Shown here piece by piece: positions 14,994 to 24,185 of a DNA stretch of 64,000 nt. The DNA is from Prevotella communis. GTDB lineage: Bacteria > Bacteroidota > Bacteroidia > Bacteroidales > Bacteroidaceae. Both the position numbers and the translations under genes were made by a program. The notes beneath the pieces are model-generated. The model saw only the letters and a program-made list of their open reading frames with translations, searched no databases and was not told the origin of the DNA. The stretch spans positions 3,100,001 to 3,164,000 of the forward strand of contig NZ_CP091794.1 in NCBI RefSeq assembly GCF_022024175.1, read 5' to 3'. Each line of letters opens with the position of its first letter. The stretch's first letter is position 1.

Positions 14994-15404
14994 ATGATAC
15001 GATTTTTTAAGAAATATCCCCTCTCGCTGGTGTGTTTGGCACTTGTTTGGTATCTGTCTATTTGGTTCTTACCGCCTGACTATATCGAATTGCCCAGCAT
15101 CAACTTCCTGGATAAATGGACACACTTCGTGATGTATGGAGGAACTTGCTCGGTTATCTGGTTTGAATACCTGCGCAGTCACCAAAGCCTTAACAAACAA
15201 AAACTATTCCTTTGGGCATGGCTTGCCCCAACCCTGATGGGAGGAGTCATTGAACTGGTGCAGGCCTATTGCACTACCAACCGTTCCGGCGAATGGCTTG
15301 ACCTGGCAGCCGATGCCGTAGGGTGCACCTTGGCAGTAGGCGTGGGACTAGGTCTCAAAAAAATGTGGAAGAAGAGTCAGGCCTCGTTCTTCCACATTTT
15401 ATAA
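14994..15404 (+). CDS. VanZ-like family membrane protein
   Basis: 136 aa with about four transmembrane helices. LNFLDKWTHFVMYGG-type residues (FLDKWTHFVMYGGTCSVIW, near residue 40) and GGVIELVQAY with GEWLDLAADAVGCTLAVG are the conserved VanZ-like blocks. VanZ relatives affect glycopeptide susceptibility in some Firmicutes, but most are of unknown function, and resistance should not be inferred. The last 28 bases overlap the convergent CYTH gene and encode one arm of a shared terminator hairpin. Confidence 0.85.
   Translation: MIRFFKKYPLSLVCLALVWYLSIWFLPPDYIELPSINFLDKWTHFVMYGGTCSVIWFEYLRSHQSLNKQKLFLWAWLAPTLMGGVIELVQAYCTTNRSGEWLDLAADAVGCTLAVGVGLGLKKMWKKSQASFFHIL
15359..15400. terminator. Bidirectional terminator encoded within two overlapping gene ends
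   Basis: A 13-14 bp perfect stem (15360-15373 with 15387-15400) has A-rich and T-rich flanks. It lies inside the last codons of both the VanZ-like gene and the CYTH gene, so both proteins end in residues dictated by the hairpin (MWKK and MWKN). Confidence 0.85.
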
Positions 15405-15853
15405 GGATTCTTACGCAGGTGCGAATTATAATATCGCTTATCACCAGTGACTTCCTCACCGATGAAATCGGGCTTTTCGTAGGGTTCGTCAGGTGATGAC
15501 AGTTCTACCTCGGCTATCACCAATCCATCGTTGTCGCCATAGAACTCATCGACCTCGAAGGTATGTTTGCCACTGGCAACAAGATAGCGGGTCTTATCGA
15601 TAACGCCAGGTTCGCAAATCAGAAACAACTGTTCGGCTTCCTCAAGCGCTATTTCCTTCTCGAACTCATAACGACTCAAGCCGCCATCGAGCGAAGGACC
15701 CTTGATGGTCAGGAAGCCCTGATTATCACGGATACGAACACGTACTGTGCGTCCGTTTCCACTACTGATATAACCTTGCTTGATACGATAACTCTTGTGT
15801 GCGCGGCTTTTGAAATCATTGCCGCGCACCAAGAATTTCCGTTCTATCTCCAT
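15377..15853 (-). CDS. CYTH domain protein (triphosphate tunnel metalloenzyme)
   Basis: 158 aa. It opens with the diagnostic ExExK motif (MEIERKFLV), followed by basic residues RIKQGYI and TVRVRIRD that line the tunnel, then TIKGPSLDGGLSRYEFE and FEVDEFYGDNDGLVIAEVEL with the acidic metal ligands. Relatives hydrolyse inorganic triphosphate or other polyphosphates, and a few make cAMP. Which reaction applies here is not visible. An ATG three codons earlier (15862) is possible. It ends the acyl-CoA synthetase-prfB-microprotein operon. Confidence 0.86.
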   Translation of the reverse strand: MEIERKFLVRGNDFKSRAHKSYRIKQGYISSGNGRTVRVRIRDNQGFLTIKGPSLDGGLSRYEFEKEIALEEAEQLFLICEPGVIDKTRYLVASGKHTFEVDEFYGDNDGLVIAEVELSSPDEPYEKPDFIGEEVTGDKRYYNSHLRKNPYKMWKNEA

Positions 15854-15865
15854 TCCGCTCATAGA

Positions 15866-16015
15866 TTAAGCGAAATTGTAGATAGTGTAAGCACAGAAGG
15901 CGATGGCAAAAAGAATCAGGATTCCGAAAATCCAGTTAACTACTTTGCGTCCCTCTTTTTCTTGTTTCTCAGCGTAAGCCTTCTGCTTAGCGTTTAAATG
16001 CTTTTCTTTAGACAT
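15866..16015 (-). CDS. 49-aa membrane protein between prfB and the CYTH gene
   Basis: A charged N-terminal half (MSKEKHLNAKQKAYAEKQEK) is followed by a single transmembrane helix (NWIFGILILFAIAFCAYTIY). It sits 26 bp after prfB, and its stop is directly before the CYTH gene start, so it belongs to the same operon. It resembles small proteins found near prfB in Bacteroidales, but I cannot name a family. Coding is supported by tight spacing and a sensible amphipathic/TM layout. Confidence 0.7.
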   Translation of the reverse strand: MSKEKHLNAKQKAYAEKQEKEGRKVVNWIFGILILFAIAFCAYTIYNFA

Positions 16016-16041
16016 AGTAATATGAAATTTAATGTTAGGTA

Positions 16042-17163
16042 TTAATCTTCATCACTTACTGGAAACTCCATGAGGTATGCCTTGATAAAGCCATCCAGCT
16101 TACCATTCATCACGCTGTCGACATCACGGGTCTCGAAATTGGTACGATGATCCTTGACTCGCTTGTCATCAAAGACATAAGAACGGATCTGACTACCCCA
16201 CTCGATTTTCTTCTTGCCAGCCTCAATCTTAGCCTGTGCCTCAAGACGTTTCTTCATGGCACGGTCATAGAGTTGTGAACGGAGCAGCGCCATAGCACGC
16301 TCCTTATTCTTTGGCTGGTCGCGCGTCTCCGTATTCTCAATGAGGATTTCCTCTTCCTCGCCCGTATCAGGGTCGGTGTACCAATAACGCAGGCGCACAC
16401 CCGATTCCACCTTGTTCACGTTCTGACCACCAGCACCGCTTGAACGGAAAGTATCCCACGACAACTTAGCGGGGTCAACATATACCTCGATGGTATCATC
16501 GACAAGGGGCGAAACGAAGACAGAAGCGAAGGATGTCATTCGCTTACCCTGCGCATTATAGGGTGACACACGCACCAAACGGTGCACGCCATTCTCACTC
16601 TTCAGGAAGCCATAGGCAAACTCGCCACCCTCTATCTGCATGGTGACACTCTTGATACCAGCCTCGTCACCGTCGAGCAAGTTACTGATTGTGACTTTAT
16701 AGCCATGAGCCTCAGCCCAGCGCATATACATACGCATCAGCATCTGCGCCCAGTCCTGAGCCTCAGTACCACCAGCACCAGAGTTAATCTTGAGCACGCA
16801 GTCCATGGGGTCTTCCTTCTGGCGCAGCATATTCATAAGTTCCAGTTCCTCGATGGCATCGACAGCCTTCTGGTAGTCTTCATCCACCTCCTGCTCGGTC
16901 ACCATCTCGTCTTTATAGAAATCAAAGGCCAGCTGCAATTCGTCGGCCTTGGTACGTACATCATTATAGCCATCAATCCATTTCTTGATAGCCTTTACCT
17001 TCTTCATCTGCTCCTCAGCACGCTTGGGGTCTTCCCAGAAGTCAGGCGCCTGAGTACGAAGATCTTCTTCTTCGAATTCAATCTGTTTCTGGTCTATCTT
17101 CAGATAGTGAAACAGTTTCTCAGCTCTGTCTAATACGTCTTTTAATTGATCCTGTGTTATCAT
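16042..17163 (-). CDS. prfB: Peptide chain release factor 2
   Basis: 373 aa. It releases nascent protein at UGA and UAA stops. The GGQ catalytic loop is present (SGAGGQNVNKVESGVRL, near residue 242). The stop-codon recognition tripeptide reads SPY (RVSPYNAQGKR) where E. coli has SPF. The gene runs as one uninterrupted frame from the ATG at 17163. The programmed +1 frameshift found after about codon 25 in many bacteria is absent: the region encodes HYLKID without a UGA. It starts 3 bp after the acyl-CoA synthetase gene ends. Confidence 0.95.
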   Translation of the reverse strand: MITQDQLKDVLDRAEKLFHYLKIDQKQIEFEEEDLRTQAPDFWEDPKRAEEQMKKVKAIKKWIDGYNDVRTKADELQLAFDFYKDEMVTEQEVDEDYQKAVDAIEELELMNMLRQKEDPMDCVLKINSGAGGTEAQDWAQMLMRMYMRWAEAHGYKVTISNLLDGDEAGIKSVTMQIEGGEFAYGFLKSENGVHRLVRVSPYNAQGKRMTSFASVFVSPLVDDTIEVYVDPAKLSWDTFRSSGAGGQNVNKVESGVRLRYWYTDPDTGEEEEILIENTETRDQPKNKERAMALLRSQLYDRAMKKRLEAQAKIEAGKKKIEWGSQIRSYVFDDKRVKDHRTNFETRDVDSVMNGKLDGFIKAYLMEFPVSDED

Positions 17164-17166
17164 TCT

Positions 17167-18975
17167 TTATTCCTCGTACATTTTATCAATCTCAGCCTTG
17201 TAGTTCTCGTTGAGTACGCGACGCTTGATTTTCAGCGTGTTTGTCAGTTCTCCACGCTCCATGGAGAAGCCCTTGGGGAGCAACGTGAATCGCTTCACCT
17301 GTTCGTAATGAGCCAACTGCTGCTGCAAGGTCTCAATACGCTCGCTGAGCATACGGATAATACGCTTATCCTTGCAAAGGTCCTCACGACTATTGAAAGC
17401 AATATCGTGGGTACGCGCATATTCCTCCAGTAACTTATACTCGGGCACAATGAGCGCAGAGACAAACTTACGCTGGTCGGCAATGATGGCTATCTGGTCG
17501 ATATACTTGTCAACCAGGAGTTTTGACTCAATCATCTGCGGAGCGATATATTTTCCGTTTGACGTTTTGAAGAGGTCCTTGATACGGTCCTTCAGGAAGA
17601 GTTCGCCATCCTTGAGGTAACCAGAGTCTCCTGTCTTGAAATAGCCATCAGCCGTGAACGACTGGGCAGTGATATCATCACGGTTATAATAGCCTCGGGT
17701 AATGGTGGGGCCCTTCAGAAGTATCTCTCCCTCTTCACTAATCTTGATATCGATGCCCTGGATGGGGAAGCCCACAGAACCCACCTGGAACGGCTTTCCT
17801 AGGTGGTCGCACGAGACGGTAGCCAGCGACTCTGTCAAGCCATAGCCTACAACCATGTTCAGGCCAATGCTATGGACAAACTCCTCTACGTGAGAAGCTA
17901 CGGTTGCGCCTGCCGTGGGGAAGAAATGAGCATTCTCAAGTCCCAGTTCCTTACGCACCAATGAGAATACGGTCTTATTGAGCAACTCATACTCCAAGTG
18001 CAGTGCCATAGGAGGCTGCTTGCCTGCTGCCAGATACTCAATATTATGCTTGCGACCTACCTCAAGCGCATGCCTGAAGAGCTTGCGCTGTACGGTACCA
18101 CTGGCCTCTATCTTCTCTTGCACGCCATGATACACCTTCTCCCAGAAACGGGGCACGCTGGACATACACGTAGGATGCTGCTCACGCATAGACTTCTGAA
18201 CCTCCTGTGGATAGGTATTCACAATCAGGCGAGCACCAACGGAGATACAAAGCAAAGCCCAGCCACGCTCAAAGATATGCGTGAATGGCAGGAAATTCAT
18301 CACACGGTCGTTCTCGTCAACAGGCACATCCTTATGGTTTGCTTCCATGGCTGCATGGAACTGTCCCATAGAAAGAATAACACCCTTGGAGTCACCCGTT
18401 GTGCCACTGGTATAAAGAATATTGGCAATATCATCCATCGTAGCGTCCTGCTGGCGCTGCTCTACCTCGGTCTGACGAGTCAGACCCTCGCCCAGTTTCA
18501 GGAAGTCTGTGAATGACATCACGGTTGGGTCACCTTCAGGCAGTTTTACTGCTGAGTCGAACACGATGATACGTTCCAAGGAACGACAGGTGGGGAATAC
18601 ACGACGTGCCTTGTCGAACTGCTCCTGCTCACCCACAAAAAGGAAGCGAATCTTTGCGTCATTAACCATAAACTGTATCTGCTGCTCACTACTGGTAGCA
18701 TAGAAAGGTATGGTTACGGCACGAATGCCCCATGCGCCAAAATCTGTGAATAGATATTGTACAGAGTTCTGAGAGAATACACCCAGATTTTCCTGCACAT
18801 TTACGCCTAAAGCCAACATGGCATTAGACACTTGTTTTACAATGCCCGAGAACTGATTCCACGAGCATGATTTCCACTCTTTACCACTGAAGTTCTTGTA
18901 AATCAGCGCCTCGCGGTCGCCATACTTGGCAGCCACATCATACACCAATCGGGAAAGATGGCTGTTTATCTGCAT
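17167..18975 (-). CDS. Long-chain fatty acid--CoA ligase (AMP-binding)
   Basis: 602 aa from the ATG at 18975. It activates fatty acids to acyl-CoA via acyl-AMP. The AMP-binding P-loop YTSGTTGDSKGV lies near residue 175. GYGLTES, GYFKTGDSGYL and DRIKDLFKTSNGKYIAP are the later adenylation motifs of the FadD group. The longer frame begins with a TTG at 19002 that lies inside the -7 box TACTTTTG (19000-19007) and is rejected. It heads an operon with prfB, a 49-aa membrane protein and a CYTH protein. Confidence 0.93.
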   Translation of the reverse strand: MQINSHLSRLVYDVAAKYGDREALIYKNFSGKEWKSCSWNQFSGIVKQVSNAMLALGVNVQENLGVFSQNSVQYLFTDFGAWGIRAVTIPFYATSSEQQIQFMVNDAKIRFLFVGEQEQFDKARRVFPTCRSLERIIVFDSAVKLPEGDPTVMSFTDFLKLGEGLTRQTEVEQRQQDATMDDIANILYTSGTTGDSKGVILSMGQFHAAMEANHKDVPVDENDRVMNFLPFTHIFERGWALLCISVGARLIVNTYPQEVQKSMREQHPTCMSSVPRFWEKVYHGVQEKIEASGTVQRKLFRHALEVGRKHNIEYLAAGKQPPMALHLEYELLNKTVFSLVRKELGLENAHFFPTAGATVASHVEEFVHSIGLNMVVGYGLTESLATVSCDHLGKPFQVGSVGFPIQGIDIKISEEGEILLKGPTITRGYYNRDDITAQSFTADGYFKTGDSGYLKDGELFLKDRIKDLFKTSNGKYIAPQMIESKLLVDKYIDQIAIIADQRKFVSALIVPEYKLLEEYARTHDIAFNSREDLCKDKRIIRMLSERIETLQQQLAHYEQVKRFTLLPKGFSMERGELTNTLKIKRRVLNENYKAEIDKMYEE

Positions 18976-18999
18976 AATAACCCATTTTATTTGTTGGTG

Positions 19000-19007
19000 C
19001 AAAAGTA
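19000..19007 (-). promoter_or_regulatory. -7 box of the acyl-CoA ligase-prfB operon
   Basis: TACTTTTG on the minus strand, 24 bases before the ATG at 18975. It fixes the start of the ligase gene. Confidence 0.7.
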
Positions 19008-19041
19008 CTCAAAATAGGTCAGACTGCCAAATGTTTCGTCA

Positions 19042-21093
19042 TTAAATATCCTTCTTCTGGATGATTTCGACATTGTAAACCTGTTCACCTGCCGTCTTAT
19101 CAGCCTCACGGGGCAGATAGATGGGAGCGTCCGGCTGTAAAGGGAGTATGTGCAATTCCAGTTGGGAACAATTCTCAGGCAAGCGCCACAGACCATAAAG
19201 GAACGGACGGCCATAATAGAAATTATCGGCTATCAAATGACCGTTGGCATATAAGCGGGCACAGTCGCCACGATAGGAGATGGAAAGAAGTGATGCCCCT
19301 ACCCCAGCTTTGTCAGGAGCCGGTATCTGTATCCTATAGACTGCAGCTTGCTGCCAATCCTGTTCGGATGGTGCCTCAGCCACCTTAGCCCTACCCTTCA
19401 CAATCGTACGCAAAGGGCCTGCCTCCTTCACCTTTTCAGCAGCTAGAGCGATACTCTTTGTCTCTTCCTCTTCAGACAGGAAAAGACGTTCAGCCTCAGC
19501 CTTCGTGATCAGATAGATATTATCGTAAATGGGGTTCCTGGTGCCACGCGGTCTGACATTCTTCAGCGTCTTGCCATTTGTCATACAGATTGTTGAGGGG
19601 ATGCCAGGAACCTGCATCATATAGACTTTTCCGTCACGACGGGCCACGAGTTGCGCCGTAGCATAACGGATACCGTCAACATTGACAGGGAAGATTGCCA
19701 TACAGCCACTTGGAACAGTCAACTTAGGCAGTTTTACGCCACATGCTTCCAACTGCACATTTTTCTTGGCAGAGAGGTTATGGAAACGTTCGTAGTTATT
19801 AACGAAGATAAAGGCAGAAGCATCCTCTCCCTTTGCACTTCTTATAGCCCAGCGCAACTGGGTATCCTCACCTTTCTTCAGATCCTGTGGAGCAGGGAAA
19901 GAAGCCTCCATAGGTGCCAGAGTCTCACCCCAGTCATGCATGAAGAGATGAAGGGGACGCAACATATAATACTGGGGATAGGTCTGTCCGAACTCGCCCA
20001 AAGGAGCCTGGAAGTCGTAGGTCATCACAGGTAGGTCATTATTGGCCGTACCAGGCGATGTCTGACATTCATTCATCGTGTGGAGGAGTCCCTCTGGATT
20101 CGTACCGCCATGATACATATAGTATCCCAAGAGGTTTGAACCACTACCCAGTTTTACTAATGCCATGGAGTAAGCATCCTCAGGATAGACGTACGGACGA
20201 CGATGATAAGCGGTAGCCATTCCACCTCCAAGTTCACAGGTGAAATAGGGATATTGCTCATCACCCTCATTGAGTTTCTCCTCTTGCTTTCCTAAGAGGT
20301 CGGTGCCTATGGCTGTAGAAGAACGGAAGCCTTTGAAATTAAAGGCCTTATAATAATTACCACAGCCTTCAGTCACCTCCTTATCCCAGAAGCCATCGGC
20401 ATAGTCACCATAAAGGGGAAGCATCTCACCAAAGGGTACTGGCGTGCGCAGCTCCGGCCATCCAGTACGGGTATAAAACGGCAAATCGAAGCCTATCTTC
20501 AGAGCTATCTGTTTAAGGGCCATCAGGTACTCACCGCGTCCATGATACTCATTATCAAACTGTGCCGCAATGACCGGGCCGCCATCTTTCCACTGCAAGC
20601 CCTGCACCTGTGTAAAGATCTGACGATAGAGTGTTTCGACTAAGCCCAGAAATACTGGATTCTGTTCACGTAACTTACAGCCTTTAGCAAAGACCCAGTC
20701 TGGAATGCCACCATTACGTACCTCGCCATGACAAAACGGTCCCAAGCGCAGGACAACTGGCATCTGCTCCTTCTTACACACTTCCAGGAAGTTGCGCAAC
20801 GAGCGCTGTCCATCCCAGCGGAAGATACCTTCCTGCTCTTCTATATGATTCCAAAACAGGTAGGTGGCAATAATAGTGACACCACCCTCTTTCATCTTCC
20901 TGACTTCGTCAGCCCATTCATTGACAGGAATGCGCGAATAGTGTATCTCGCCCATCACAGGACATACACGGTGTCCATCAATGAGGAGGCTCTGACTATC
21001 CCACGTTACAGTGGGAATATGCTGTGCCCTTGCATTCGTAAACGATAATACGAGTATGTATATTGTAACAGAAAATCTTAGTAGCTGATTCAT
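19042..21093 (-). CDS. Glycoside hydrolase family 35 enzyme (beta-galactosidase-like), exported
   Basis: 683 aa from the ATG at 21093, with a signal peptide (LLRFSVTIYILVLSFTNARAQ). GH35 blocks are visible: GEIHYSRIP, ATYLFWNHIEEQEG, LRLGPFCHGEVRNGG, AAQFDNEYHGRGE with the catalytic acid Glu, and FTCELGGGM with the nucleophile Glu. Family members usually read QxENEY and EFWxGW, so this one is divergent and may prefer a different substrate. The longer frame to 21162 begins upstream of the promoter. The next gene upstream is a sugar-isomerase-like enzyme with its own promoter and terminator. Confidence 0.88.
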   Translation of the reverse strand: MNQLLRFSVTIYILVLSFTNARAQHIPTVTWDSQSLLIDGHRVCPVMGEIHYSRIPVNEWADEVRKMKEGGVTIIATYLFWNHIEEQEGIFRWDGQRSLRNFLEVCKKEQMPVVLRLGPFCHGEVRNGGIPDWVFAKGCKLREQNPVFLGLVETLYRQIFTQVQGLQWKDGGPVIAAQFDNEYHGRGEYLMALKQIALKIGFDLPFYTRTGWPELRTPVPFGEMLPLYGDYADGFWDKEVTEGCGNYYKAFNFKGFRSSTAIGTDLLGKQEEKLNEGDEQYPYFTCELGGGMATAYHRRPYVYPEDAYSMALVKLGSGSNLLGYYMYHGGTNPEGLLHTMNECQTSPGTANNDLPVMTYDFQAPLGEFGQTYPQYYMLRPLHLFMHDWGETLAPMEASFPAPQDLKKGEDTQLRWAIRSAKGEDASAFIFVNNYERFHNLSAKKNVQLEACGVKLPKLTVPSGCMAIFPVNVDGIRYATAQLVARRDGKVYMMQVPGIPSTICMTNGKTLKNVRPRGTRNPIYDNIYLITKAEAERLFLSEEEETKSIALAAEKVKEAGPLRTIVKGRAKVAEAPSEQDWQQAAVYRIQIPAPDKAGVGASLLSISYRGDCARLYANGHLIADNFYYGRPFLYGLWRLPENCSQLELHILPLQPDAPIYLPREADKTAGEQVYNVEIIQKKDI

Positions 21094-21122
21094 CAGTTTA
21101 CCTGTTTTTAAGTTTTCGCCTA

Positions 21123-21130
21123 CAAAGGTA
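21123..21130 (-). promoter_or_regulatory. -7 box of the GH35 gene promoter
   Basis: TACCTTTG on the minus strand, 30 bases before the ATG at 21093. Confidence 0.7.
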
Positions 21131-21142
21131 CGACATATAAAT

Positions 21143-21182
21143 AAAAAAAAGCAATCTGTCAACGATTTTTTGACAGATTGCT
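21143..21182 (-). terminator. Terminator of the isomerase-like gene
   Basis: A perfect 13-bp stem (21150-21162 with 21170-21182) is followed on the minus strand by eight T residues. It lies 34 bp past the isomerase stop and insulates the GH35 promoter. Confidence 0.92.
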
Positions 21183-21215
21183 ATAATTATTTTTACAGAA
21201 CTTCCGTTCTATCGC

Positions 21216-22712
21216 TTATGCGAAAGGATTCTCTGTGGGATAGTAGTCACCCTTGGGGAAGTTGTAGTCAATCTCCTCAACGGGGATACCCATGTACTTC
21301 AGAACCTCCCACAGGTACTTACCAGCGTGCTCGAACATCACAGCTGCGTGGTGTGGGTAGTGCTTCTCGATGAGCACGTGACGGTAGAAGCGGCTCATGT
21401 TCTTGATACCGAAGATACCGATAGAACCGAATGAGCGAGTAGCCACAGGAATAATCTCGCCCTGAGCGATATAAGCACGGAGCTTCGTATCGGCTGTTGA
21501 CTGCAAACGATAGATTGTAGCCTTACCAGGAGTCAGGTCACCCTCAAGTGTACCGTTAGTTACCTCTACAGGCAGAGCGCGGGCCATAATGCGCTGGAAG
21601 CACATCTGACAGTTGCAAACCTTAGAAGAAGCGGTGTTACCACAGTGGAAGCCCATGAAGATTTCCTTCTCTGTATAGGTATCGCACTCAAACTTCTTAC
21701 CCTTGATGCTCTCCTCGTACATATCCTTAGGTACAGAGTTGTTGATGTCGAGCAGGGTTACAGCGTCCTCAGTGATGCAAGTACCAATGTACTCAGACAG
21801 AGCGCCATAAATATCAACCTCACAAGCTACGGGGATACCACGACCTGTGAGACGGCTGTTAACGTAGCAAGGTACGAAACCGAACATGGTCTGGAATGCA
21901 GGCCAGCACTTGTTAGCCATAGCAACAAACTGACGTGAGCCCTTGTGAGCCTCGATCCAGTCGGTGAGAGTCAGCTCATACTGAGCCAGCTTAGGCAGAA
22001 CTGAAGGTATCTTATTGCCAGTGCCCAACTCGGCAGCCATATCCTTCACCACGTCGTCGATACGTGGGTCACCCTGGTGCTTCTGGAAAGCCTCGAGCAG
22101 GTCGAGCTCTGAGTTCTCCTCGATCTCAACGTCGAGATCATAGAGGGCACGGATAGGAGCATTACAAGCCAGGAAGTTGTTTGGACGAGGACCGAAGCTG
22201 ATAATCTTCAGGTTCTGCAGACCGATGATAGCACGTGCGATGGGCAGGAACTCATGAATCATCTCTGCGCACTCACCTGCGTCGCCAACAGGCTCCTCAG
22301 GAATATAAGCACGGGTCTTACGCAGGCTCAGAGCCTGACTAGCGTTCAGCATTCCGCAGTAAGCATCGCCACGACCGTCGATCAGGTCGTTCTGAGTCTC
22401 CTCAGCAGCAGCGCAGAACATGGTGGGGCCTTGGAACCAGTCAGCAATCATGGTCTCAGAAATCTCAGGACCGAAGTTGCCAAGATATACACAGAGGGCA
22501 TTACAACCAGCTTTCTGCACATCCTCGAGAGCCTGCTTAGCGTGAATCTCGCTCTCTACGATACAGATGGGGCACTCATAGATGCCATCCTTTCCAAACT
22601 TTTTTTCATACTCGGCGATAACAGCCTTACGACGGTTAACAGCCAATGACTCGGGGAAACAGTCGCGGCTTACAGCGACGATTCCAACCTTAACTACTGG
22701 TACATTTTTCAT
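21216..22712 (-). CDS. L-fucose/L-arabinose isomerase family protein
   Basis: 498 aa, cytosolic. The N-terminal part (KVGIVAVSRDCFPESLAVNRRK) and GNFGPEISET resemble the fucose/arabinose isomerase N-terminal fold. The C-terminal part contains CEVDIYGALSEYIGTC and MGFHCGNTASSKVC, where acidic and His residues could bind the catalytic metal. The family interconverts aldoses and ketoses of fucose or arabinose type; the actual sugar is not readable. It is in the same orientation as the GH35 gene but separately promoted. Confidence 0.82.
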   Translation of the reverse strand: MKNVPVVKVGIVAVSRDCFPESLAVNRRKAVIAEYEKKFGKDGIYECPICIVESEIHAKQALEDVQKAGCNALCVYLGNFGPEISETMIADWFQGPTMFCAAAEETQNDLIDGRGDAYCGMLNASQALSLRKTRAYIPEEPVGDAGECAEMIHEFLPIARAIIGLQNLKIISFGPRPNNFLACNAPIRALYDLDVEIEENSELDLLEAFQKHQGDPRIDDVVKDMAAELGTGNKIPSVLPKLAQYELTLTDWIEAHKGSRQFVAMANKCWPAFQTMFGFVPCYVNSRLTGRGIPVACEVDIYGALSEYIGTCITEDAVTLLDINNSVPKDMYEESIKGKKFECDTYTEKEIFMGFHCGNTASSKVCNCQMCFQRIMARALPVEVTNGTLEGDLTPGKATIYRLQSTADTKLRAYIAQGEIIPVATRSFGSIGIFGIKNMSRFYRHVLIEKHYPHHAAVMFEHAGKYLWEVLKYMGIPVEEIDYNFPKGDYYPTENPFA

Positions 22713-22776
22713 TTTAAACAGATATTATCTCTATGAATAATTTTAGGTTATACACTCATTCGGGTACTTTCGGATG

Positions 22777-22784
22777 CAAAGATA
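22777..22784 (-). promoter_or_regulatory. -7 box of the isomerase-like gene promoter
   Basis: TATCTTTG on the minus strand, leaving a leader of about 60 bases before the ATG at 22712. Confidence 0.65.
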
Positions 22785-22824
22785 CACTTTTCAGAGCGAC
22801 TAGCCAAATAAATAAGAGATTTTT

Positions 22825-24153
22825 TTAAACAAAACTGATTACGCCCTGCTGTGTCTCTGGCGTTTCCGGACGCTGTATTTCTTCTACAACATTCTGATTA
22901 CCAATGCTAGCCAGAATTTCACGTGTACGCTTATAAGTAGGCGTCTGTTCCACTGCAGAGATAACATCATCATTATCTAAATCTTCAGGACCGAAGATAT
23001 AGATATTGGGACGACGCTTATGAATCCTTGCAGAATCACTGTCACCATAGTAATGTCCGCGTCGTTCTTCACGCTTGGCTGTACGTTCCTGTTCTTCTGC
23101 CAGTCTGTTTGCATCTTCCTTGGTCTGCTGACGAAGCAGTCGCTCTTCCATACCGTCCACATCCTGCATGCCGAAACCTGTTGCAAGAATGGTAACCTTG
23201 ACGCGTTTGCCCAGTTCCGGATCAACAGCAACACCCCATTTGAACACGAAGTCATTGCCAAAGCGATCCATGAACTCATGAACATAGTTCATCTCCTCCA
23301 TCATGAAATTATCCTTAGAATCCTTCTGGTGTGAGAACGAGATATTCAGCAGAATCTTCTTTGAATTGAAGATGTCATTATCGTTAAGCAACGGAGAATT
23401 AAGGGCATCGTCAATAGCCTTCTTCACACGATCCTCACCTTCGCCATAACCCGTAGACATGATAGCCACGCCACCATCCTGGAGTACGGTCTTCACATCA
23501 TTGAAGTCAAGGTTCATCGTACCGTGGAGGGTGATAATCTCCGCAATAGACTTTGCTGCCACAGACAGCGTATCATCAGCTTTTCCGAAAGCATCGAGGA
23601 ACGACAGGTCAGGATATATCTCGCGCAAACGTTCATTATTAATAACAAGCAAGGCATCCACGTGCTTTGACATCTCCTCAACACCGTCAAGAGCCTGGTC
23701 AATCTTTTTATTTCCCTCAAAGCGGAAAGGAATGGTAACGATACCCACGGTAAGGATATCCATCTCCTTTGACACGCGGGCAATGACAGGAGCCGCACCA
23801 GTACCTGTACCACCGCCCATACCTGCGGTAATAAAGGCCATACGGGTACCATCATTCAGCATGTTATGGATATCATTAATGCTTTCCTCAGCTGCTGCGC
23901 GTGCCTTTTCAGGACGGTTACCGGCACCAAGGCCCTCACTACCCAACTGCAGCTTAACAGGCACGGGAGAATCATTCAGGGCCTGATTATCCGTATTGCA
24001 CACTACGAAGGTCACGTCGTGGATACCTTCTTTATACATATGATTGACAGCATTACCACCACCGCCACCAACGCCGATGACCTTAATGATGCTGTGTTTC
24101 TCTTCGGGAACGCCGAAATCGAGAATATCGTTTGTTTTATTGAAATCTTCCAT
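22825..24153 (-). CDS. ftsZ: Cell division protein FtsZ
   Basis: 442 aa. Tubulin-like GTPase that forms the division ring. GVGGGGGNAVNHM near residue 27 and the tubulin signature GGGTGTGAAP near residue 115 are intact, as is the T7 loop region NLDFNDVKTVL. A charged linker (about residues 335-390) is followed by the Bacteroidota-type tail IYIFGPEDLDNDDVI and PTYKRTREIL. The DIPAFLR-type terminal peptide is not seen. Last gene of the dcw cluster, 32 bp after ftsA. Confidence 0.97.
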   Translation of the reverse strand: MEDFNKTNDILDFGVPEEKHSIIKVIGVGGGGGNAVNHMYKEGIHDVTFVVCNTDNQALNDSPVPVKLQLGSEGLGAGNRPEKARAAAEESINDIHNMLNDGTRMAFITAGMGGGTGTGAAPVIARVSKEMDILTVGIVTIPFRFEGNKKIDQALDGVEEMSKHVDALLVINNERLREIYPDLSFLDAFGKADDTLSVAAKSIAEIITLHGTMNLDFNDVKTVLQDGGVAIMSTGYGEGEDRVKKAIDDALNSPLLNDNDIFNSKKILLNISFSHQKDSKDNFMMEEMNYVHEFMDRFGNDFVFKWGVAVDPELGKRVKVTILATGFGMQDVDGMEERLLRQQTKEDANRLAEEQERTAKREERRGHYYGDSDSARIHKRRPNIYIFGPEDLDNDDVISAVEQTPTYKRTREILASIGNQNVVEEIQRPETPETQQGVISFV

Positions 24154-24185
24154 ATGAGTTACTTTTTTGAAGGTTGAATATTGAA

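Noticed and set aside
14994..15404. Glycopeptide resistance from the VanZ-like gene
   Set aside because: There are no other van genes, and the family is broad with mostly unknown roles, so a resistance call is not supported.
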